Shown here in pieces: positions 31,960 to 36,291 of a stretch of DNA of 36,291 bases (its first letter is position 1; the number at the start of each line of letters is the position of its first letter). The position numbers were made by a program, and so were the translations under genes. The notes under the pieces were generated by a model. That model was not told the DNA's origin and did no database searches. It saw only the letters and a list, made by a program, of their open reading frames with translations. This DNA is from Pseudomonas fluorescens (lineage in GTDB: Bacteria > Pseudomonadota > Gammaproteobacteria > Pseudomonadales > Pseudomonadaceae), in assembly GCF_000967965.1 (NCBI RefSeq), contig NZ_LACC01000038.1, positions 45,291 through 81,581 on the forward strand, given 5' to 3'.

Positions 31960-32118
31960 ACCTGCCTCACCGGCACACAGCTTCGAATGAAGATGGGGTC
32001 ATGCCGGGATAAGGCAAAATCAGGACATTTGCTTCGCATGCGGTTGTTCTAAAAAGGCTGCGTGCAATCCACCTCAAGTCCTCTTGAATGGCTGGCCACC
32101 TCGGACAATCGCCTGCCC
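31960..32118. other. Spacer after mdpA
   Basis: About 160 bases downstream of mdpA. No terminator-like stem with a T-run in the leftward direction and no gene can be supported. Confidence 0.4.
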
Positions 32119-33336
32119 TCAGGCCTCCAACCCGAACGGGTCGTCTACGGAATAGCTCGGCTCGGTAAACCAGCGCGGGCCAGTGGCGGTCATGTAGAAA
32201 TGATCCTCCAGGCGAATGCCGAACTCGCCCGGCACGCAAATCATCGGCTCATTGGAGAAGCACATGCCCTCGGCCAGCGGCGTCTGGTCACCACGCACCA
32301 GGTAGGGTCCTTCGTGAATGTCCAGGCCGATGCCATGTCCGGTGCGGTGCGGCAAGCCGGGTAACTGGTAGTCCGGGCCGAGGCCGGCGGCTTCCAGGCT
32401 AAGCCGCGCGGCGGCATCCACCACCAGGCAGGGTTCGCCCAGGCGCGCGGCGTCGAAGGCGGCCTGTTGGGCGGCCTTTTCCAGGTTCCACATGGCGCGC
32501 TGGCGGTCGCTCGGGGTGCCGAACACGTAACTGCGAGTGATATCCGACTGGTAGCCGTGGAGCAGGCAGCCCGTGTCGATCAGCACCATGTCGCCGTCCT
32601 TGAGCACCTGCGCGTGCTTCACCCCATGGGGAAAGGCGCTGGCCTCGCCGAACAGCACGATGCAGAAGGTCGAACCCGGCGCGCCCACCTTGCGGTGCGC
32701 CTCGCGGATGAACTCGGCAACCTCGGTGGTGCTGATGCCTGCGCGCAGGATGCTGGCGGCAGCCTTTTGCACTTGCAAGGTCATGTCTTTGGCGCGCTGC
32801 ATCAGCGCCAATTCTGTAGCGGACTTGTGATAGCGACACAGGTTTATCACGCAAGAAGCGTCTACGAACTCGAAGCCCGATCCGAGGCGGCGGATTGCGT
32901 CGAACATGAAGAACGCCAGGGATGGGCACAGTCCCACCACTGCGTTGGCGGCGATGCCCATTCCTGCGAGCATGTCGAGCAGCAGGCGGTAGGGACTCTC
33001 ATGCTCATGCCAACCATGGATAACCCCATCCACCTCGCGGAAGTCACGGATGGTGCCCTCTTCGAATGCCGGGGCGATATAGGCCAGCGGGCCGTTGGCG
33101 GGCAGCACGGCGCCGACCATGCGTTCGCTCGGGCTCCACTTCACCCCGGTGAAGTAGTACAGGTTGCTGCCAGCGTTCAGGTAGAGGGCGGCGATGCCCT
33201 GCTCTCGCATCAGGCCCTGGGCCTTGGCAATGCGTGACTGGTATTCGTCGAGGCCGATGGGCTGCATGCCCGCGGTCATCTTCGCCAGGCCGGCCAGCGC
33301 CTGTTCCGGAGTTTTGCCACCTACACCCACTGTCAT
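32119..33336 (-). CDS. mdpA: MdpA-like M24 metallopeptidase (Xaa-Pro dipeptidase/aminopeptidase type)
   Basis: A 405-residue peptidase of the M24 (pita-bread) family. The N-terminal domain starts at about residue 30 (YQSRIAKAQGLMREQGIAALYLNAGSNLYYFTGVKW). The metal ligands are D254 and D265 in LIDTGCLLHGYQSD, the His in HRTGHGIGLDIHE, and the two Glu in FSNEPMI and RLEDHFY. It should hydrolyse dipeptides brought in by the Dpp importer. In P. aeruginosa, mdpA sits next to psdR in the same divergent arrangement, which is why I use the name. AGGAG lies about six bases before the ATG. Its candidate promoter overlaps a proposed PsdR operator. Confidence 0.9.
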   Translation of the reverse strand: MTVGVGGKTPEQALAGLAKMTAGMQPIGLDEYQSRIAKAQGLMREQGIAALYLNAGSNLYYFTGVKWSPSERMVGAVLPANGPLAYIAPAFEEGTIRDFREVDGVIHGWHEHESPYRLLLDMLAGMGIAANAVVGLCPSLAFFMFDAIRRLGSGFEFVDASCVINLCRYHKSATELALMQRAKDMTLQVQKAAASILRAGISTTEVAEFIREAHRKVGAPGSTFCIVLFGEASAFPHGVKHAQVLKDGDMVLIDTGCLLHGYQSDITRSYVFGTPSDRQRAMWNLEKAAQQAAFDAARLGEPCLVVDAAARLSLEAAGLGPDYQLPGLPHRTGHGIGLDIHEGPYLVRGDQTPLAEGMCFSNEPMICVPGEFGIRLEDHFYMTATGPRWFTEPSYSVDDPFGLEA

Positions 33337-33368
33337 CTCATTCTCCTGAGTTATGTTGCAGTGCTCGA

Positions 33369-33397
33369 AATTTAAGCCTGACTTAAAAATGCGTCAA
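33369..33397 (-). promoter_or_regulatory. Candidate mdpA sigma-70 promoter
   Basis: On the minus strand TTGACG (plus 33392-33397, five of six to consensus) lies 17 bases before TAAATT (plus 33369-33374). Operator A (33371-33387) covers the -10 and most of the spacer, which suits repression. Confidence 0.6.
33371..33387. promoter_or_regulatory. Candidate PsdR operator A
   Basis: TTTAAG-CCTGA-CTTAAA is a perfect 6+6 dyad with a 5-base spacer between mdpA and psdR. It is the best of four similar sites in this locus. Confidence 0.6.
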
Positions 33398-33404
33398 TAC
33401 GTAT

Positions 33405-33421
33405 TTTCAGCTCCACTTAAT
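33405..33421. promoter_or_regulatory. Candidate PsdR operator B
   Basis: TTTCAG-CTCCA-CTTAAT has the same 6-5-6 layout as operator A, with one change in each arm. It lies 34 bases to the right of operator A, upstream of psdR. Confidence 0.5.
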
Positions 33422-33462
33422 TTCAATCAGGCGAAAAGCCTTTTCGACAATGCGCTGCCCGC

Positions 33463-33468
33463 TATACT
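33463..33468 (+). promoter_or_regulatory. Possible psdR -10 element
   Basis: TATACT, five of six to TATAAT, 28 bases before the psdR start. No matching -35 at 16-18 bases is clear. Confidence 0.35.
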
Positions 33469-33496
33469 GGCGCCTTTCAGAACACGAGCCACGCCA

Positions 33497-34063
33497 ATGA
33501 CCGCAGAACAGATCGGGGAACGGCTGCGCCGCCACCGCCGTGCCGCCAACAAGACCCTGAACCAAGTCGCCACTGAAACAGGCCTCACAGCCAGCTTCCT
33601 GTCCCAGGCGGAGCGTAACCTCACTGGCGTGTCCATCTCCTCGCTGGCGAGAATCGCAAATGCCTTGGGCATTCCGCTCAACACCCTGTTCGACCAGCCC
33701 GCCCAGCCCCAGCCCGACTCCCACCAGGGCCTGCGCGTACGGTACTCCATCGGCAGCCAGCCACTGGTCTACGAGCGCCTGTCCAGCAACTTCCCCGGCA
33801 ACCTGATCAACGCGATGAAGATGACCATGGCGGTGGGCTACCAGTCCGAGCTCATCTCCCACGAAGGCGCAGAGTTTACCTATGTGCTCTCCGGGCAAAT
33901 CGTCTACACCATCGAAGGCCACACCTACCCACTCGGCCCGGGGGGATCGGTGCATTTCGACTCCACCAAGCAGCATTCCATTGCCAATTCTGGCGACGAA
34001 GTTGCCGAAGTGCTGGTCGTTACCACCATGGGGGGCCTGCTCGACGATCACCCCACGGCCTGA
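33497..34063 (+). CDS. psdR: XRE-cupin repressor PsdR-like
   Basis: A 188-residue regulator. Residues about 5-62 are an XRE helix-turn-helix (IGERLRRHRRAANKTLNQVATETGLTASFLSQAERNLTGVSISSLARIANALGIPLNTLF). Residues about 105-180 are a cupin sensor (SHEGAEFTYVLSGQIVYTIEGHTYPLGPGGSVHFDSTKQHSIAN). In P. aeruginosa PsdR represses mdpA and dpp genes for dipeptide use, and loss of PsdR is a known adaptive change on protein medium. The ATG at 33497 opens the HTH domain; the frame is open upstream to 33353, but that part carries the operators. The nearby 17-bp dyads are good candidate binding sites. Confidence 0.9.
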   Translation: MTAEQIGERLRRHRRAANKTLNQVATETGLTASFLSQAERNLTGVSISSLARIANALGIPLNTLFDQPAQPQPDSHQGLRVRYSIGSQPLVYERLSSNFPGNLINAMKMTMAVGYQSELISHEGAEFTYVLSGQIVYTIEGHTYPLGPGGSVHFDSTKQHSIANSGDEVAEVLVVTTMGGLLDDHPTA

Positions 34064-34095
34064 TCGGCCGCCTTCAAAAAGTAAGTATCACTGAA

Positions 34096-34128
34096 TTTAA
34101 GTTGAAATTAATTTTAGATTGACTTAAT
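34096..34128. promoter_or_regulatory. Candidate PsdR operators C and D upstream of dppA
   Basis: Site C TTTAAG-TTGAA-ATTAAT (34096-34112) and site D TTTTAG-ATTGA-CTTAAT (34112-34128) share the 6-5-6 layout and abut, with centres 16 bases apart. C is the weakest of the four. A TTGAAA (34102-34107) with TAATTT 17 bases later could be the dppA promoter inside these sites. Confidence 0.5.
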
Positions 34129-34324
34129 TTTTGCCTCGGCCGACGGCGGCGCGAGCACCCCTCTTCCCTTCAGCGCTACCGCCCGAGCCATGACGACGGC
34201 CTTCGGCTGCCTGCTCGTAAATGACGGGCAGCCTACCGCCCATAAAGCCGCAGGGTCAGGTGCATCCCCCCAGGAATGGTCTACCTGATCTGCCGCCCTC
34301 AAAAATAACAACAATGAGGTTCGC
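34129..34324. other. dppA leader region
   Basis: About 200 bases between operator D and dppA. GGCTGCC (34205-34211) pairs with GGCAGCC (34227-34233), a 7-bp leader hairpin without a T-run. No ORF in it looks real. Confidence 0.4.
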
Positions 34325-35926
34325 ATGCGCAAAAAAGCCACGTTCAAGACTATGATCGCCGCCGGCCTGATCCTCGGTTCCGGCCTCACCCACGCCGCCA
34401 GCAACCTGGTGTTCTGCTCCGAAGGCAGCCCAGCTGGCTTCGACCCAGGCCAATACACCACCGGGACCGACTTCGACGCCTCAGCCGAAACCGTATTCAA
34501 CCGTCTCTCGCAGTTCGAACGTGGCGGCACCAAGGTCATCCCGGGCCTGGCAACCAGCTGGGACGTTTCTCCCGATGGCCTGACCTACACCTTCCACCTG
34601 CGTGACGGGGTCAAGTTCCACACCACCGACTACTTCAAGCCGACCCGCGACTTCAACGCCGACGACGTGCTGTTCACCTTCAACCGCATGCTCGACAAGG
34701 ACATGCCGTTCCGCAAGGCCTACCCCACCGAATTCCCCTACTTCACCGACATGGGGATGAACGAAAACATCACCAAGGTCGAAAAAGTCGACGACCATAC
34801 CGTCAAGTTCACCCTCAAGGGTGTCGACGCAGCCTTCATCCAGAACCTGGCCATGAGCTTCGCCTCGATCCAGTCGGCCGAATACACCGACCAGTTGCTC
34901 AAGGAAGGCAAGGCCCAGGACATCAACCAAAAGCCGATCGGCACTGGCCCGTTCGTGTTCAGCAAGTACCAGAAAGACGCCCAGATTCGCTACAAGGGCA
35001 ACAAGGATTACTGGAAGCCTGAAGACGTGAAGATCGACAATCTGATCTTCGCCATCACCACCGACGCCTCGGTGCGCATGCAAAAGCTGAAAAAGAACGA
35101 ATGCCAGATCACCTCCTTCCCGCGCCCGGCCGATATCAAGCCGCTGCAGGAAGACAAGAACATCAAGATGCCTAGTCAACCAGGCTTCAACCTTGGCTAC
35201 ATCGCCTACAACTTCACCCGCAAGCCGTTCGACAAGCTCGAAGTACGCCAGGCGCTAGACATGGCGGTAAACAAGAAAGCCATCATCGACGCCGTTTACC
35301 AGGGCGCCGGCCAGTTGGCCGTCAACGGCCTGCCGCCGACCCAATGGTCCTACGACGAGACCATCAAGGACGCCGGCTACAACCCGGAAAAAGCCAAGGC
35401 GCTGCTGAAGGCTGCAGGCGTGAAAGAAGGCACAGAAATCACCCTCTGGGCTATGCCGGTGCAGCGCCCCTACAACCCCAACGCCAAGCTGATGGCCGAA
35501 ATGCTCCAGGCCGACTGGGCCAAAATCGGCATCAAGGCCAACATCGTCAGCTACGAATGGGGCGAGTACATCAAGCGCGGCCACGCCGGCGAGCACGACG
35601 CCATGCTGATCGGCTTCACTGGCGACAACGGTGACCCGGACAACTGGCTGGGCACCCTCTACACCTGTAACGCGGTCAACGGCAACAACTTCTCCAAGTG
35701 GTGCGATGCTGGCTACGACAAACTGGTAAACGCCGCCGAGGCCACCGCCGATGTGGAAAAGCGCACCGCGCTGTACAAAGAAGCGCAGCATGTCCTCAAA
35801 GCGCAGGTGCCGATGACCCCGATCGCCCACTCCACGGTCTACCAGCCGATGCGCACCAGTGTGCAGGACTTCCAGATCAGCCCCTTCGGACTCAGCAGCT
35901 TCTACGGCGTCTACAACAAACAGTGA
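34325..35926 (+). CDS. dppA: DppA-like dipeptide-binding protein
   Basis: A 533-residue periplasmic solute-binding protein of family 5. A Sec signal (MIAAGLILGSGLTHA) is followed by SNLVFCSEGSPAGFDPGQYTTGTDFDASAETVFNRL, the typical DppA start. WDVSPDGLTYTFHLRDGVKFH is the family signature, and NLGYIAYNFTRKPFDKLEVRQALDMAVNK and the GDNGDPDNWLGTLY stretch fit E. coli DppA closely. It captures dipeptides for the DppBCDF importer. GAGGT lies six bases before the ATG. A hairpin pair separates it from dppB, as is common for binding proteins made in excess. Unlike P. aeruginosa, no opdP porin gene lies between psdR and dppB. Confidence 0.93.
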   Translation: MRKKATFKTMIAAGLILGSGLTHAASNLVFCSEGSPAGFDPGQYTTGTDFDASAETVFNRLSQFERGGTKVIPGLATSWDVSPDGLTYTFHLRDGVKFHTTDYFKPTRDFNADDVLFTFNRMLDKDMPFRKAYPTEFPYFTDMGMNENITKVEKVDDHTVKFTLKGVDAAFIQNLAMSFASIQSAEYTDQLLKEGKAQDINQKPIGTGPFVFSKYQKDAQIRYKGNKDYWKPEDVKIDNLIFAITTDASVRMQKLKKNECQITSFPRPADIKPLQEDKNIKMPSQPGFNLGYIAYNFTRKPFDKLEVRQALDMAVNKKAIIDAVYQGAGQLAVNGLPPTQWSYDETIKDAGYNPEKAKALLKAAGVKEGTEITLWAMPVQRPYNPNAKLMAEMLQADWAKIGIKANIVSYEWGEYIKRGHAGEHDAMLIGFTGDNGDPDNWLGTLYTCNAVNGNNFSKWCDAGYDKLVNAAEATADVEKRTALYKEAQHVLKAQVPMTPIAHSTVYQPMRTSVQDFQISPFGLSSFYGVYNKQ

Positions 35927-35931
35927 GCGAC

Positions 35932-35956
35932 AGGGGCCGGCCAAGGGCCCCTTTCC
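35932..35956 (+). terminator. Attenuator-like hairpin after dppA
   Basis: AGGGGCC (35932-35938) pairs with GGCCCCT (35946-35952) around a 7-base loop, then TTCCCC. The weak T-run suggests partial termination or protection of the dppA message. Confidence 0.6.
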
Positions 35957-35980
35957 CCTTCCTCGAGCCGGCGCCAGACC

Positions 35981-35998
35981 GGTGAGGACTTTCTCACC
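35981..35998 (+). other. Second hairpin in the dppA-dppB gap
   Basis: GGTGAG (35981-35986) pairs with CTCACC (35993-35998) around GACTTT. The remaining gap up to dppB holds nothing else I can support. Confidence 0.4.
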
Positions 35999-36131
35999 TG
36001 CGACAACGAATACAATCAAGCGCCACACCGGGAAACGTCGAGCCGGAGCCTTTACCCACGCGGCCAAAACTGGTGGGAACGGCCAGCACGCTGACCGGCA
36101 TTACAAAAATAATAAGGAGTGATAAACCCAA

Positions 36132-36291
36132 ATGCTGAGTTTTATTGCCCGCCGACTGGGGTTACTGATCCCCACGTTTTTCGGCATCACCTTGCTGACT
36201 TTCGCGTTGATTCGCATGATCCCGGGCGACCCCGTAGAAGTCATGATGGGCGAACGCAGAGTCGACCCGCAAATGCACGCTCAGGCAATGG
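36132..36291 (+). CDS. dppB: DppB-like dipeptide permease, partial at window end
   Basis: The first 53 residues of a membrane permease. MLSFIARRLGLLIPTFFGITLLTFALIRMIPGDPVEVMMG is the standard start of DppB/OppB proteins: the first membrane helix and then the PGDP motif. AAGGAG lies about 12 bases before the ATG. The gene runs beyond the window and should be followed by dppC, dppD and dppF. Confidence 0.92.
   Translation, partial: MLSFIARRLGLLIPTFFGITLLTFALIRMIPGDPVEVMMGERRVDPQMHAQAM

Overview
The window looks like the chromosome of a fluorescent-group Pseudomonas. It is GC-rich and carries several Pseudomonas-type REP palindromes (core GTGGGAGCGAGC). It contains an OprD-family porin, a DUF1652 protein, and a formate dehydrogenase/selenocysteine block in the gene order I recall from P. 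aeruginosa. It also contains the psdR/mdpA/dpp peptide locus. The species assignment is inference; no rRNA is present.

Left part (1-5500): a DUF1652 protein, then a plus-strand group made of a SnoaL/NTF2-AraC fusion regulator, a DadA/PuuB-like FAD amine oxidase, a small cupin and a PotF-like polyamine-binding protein. This reads as uptake and oxidation of an amine or polyamine. On the minus strand follow a two-domain LprI-MliC lysozyme-inhibitor-like protein and a YgdI/YgdR lipoprotein.

Repair operon (5668-9626): a FAN1-type VRR-NUC nuclease overlaps an XPD/DinG-type Fe-S helicase that carries an N-terminal Cas4/RecB-like nuclease domain. A good LexA-box candidate lies just before the first start codon. 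A MalY/PatB-type C-S lyase converges on the operon.

Selenocysteine block (11085-20275): fdnG (with an in-frame TGA at 11769-11771 and a bacterial SECIS hairpin right after it), fdnH, fdnI, fdhE, selA, selB and the tRNA-Sec gene selC. The operon holds a selenoprotein enzyme together with most of the machinery to decode its UGA; selD is not in the window.

Middle part (20300-29750), almost all minus strand: a ParDE toxin-antitoxin pair next to selC; a YcaC-like hydrolase with an OprD porin; a DUF1254/DUF1214 exported protein; an exported epoxide-hydrolase-like alpha/beta hydrolase; and a DUF347 four-repeat membrane protein, a small lipoprotein and an OmpR-type two-component system, with a strong terminator-like hairpin directly before the response-regulator RBS.

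Right part (29930-36291): an AraC regulator that seems to have lost the middle of its sensor domain; a lower-GC stretch with a HEPN-like protein, an AbrB/MazE-like small protein and a doubtful ORF; then divergent mdpA and psdR, followed by dppA and the start of dppB. Four copies of a 17-bp dyad, TTTNAG-N5-CTTAAW, flank psdR on both sides. They overlap the likely mdpA and dppA promoters and are good candidates for PsdR operators.
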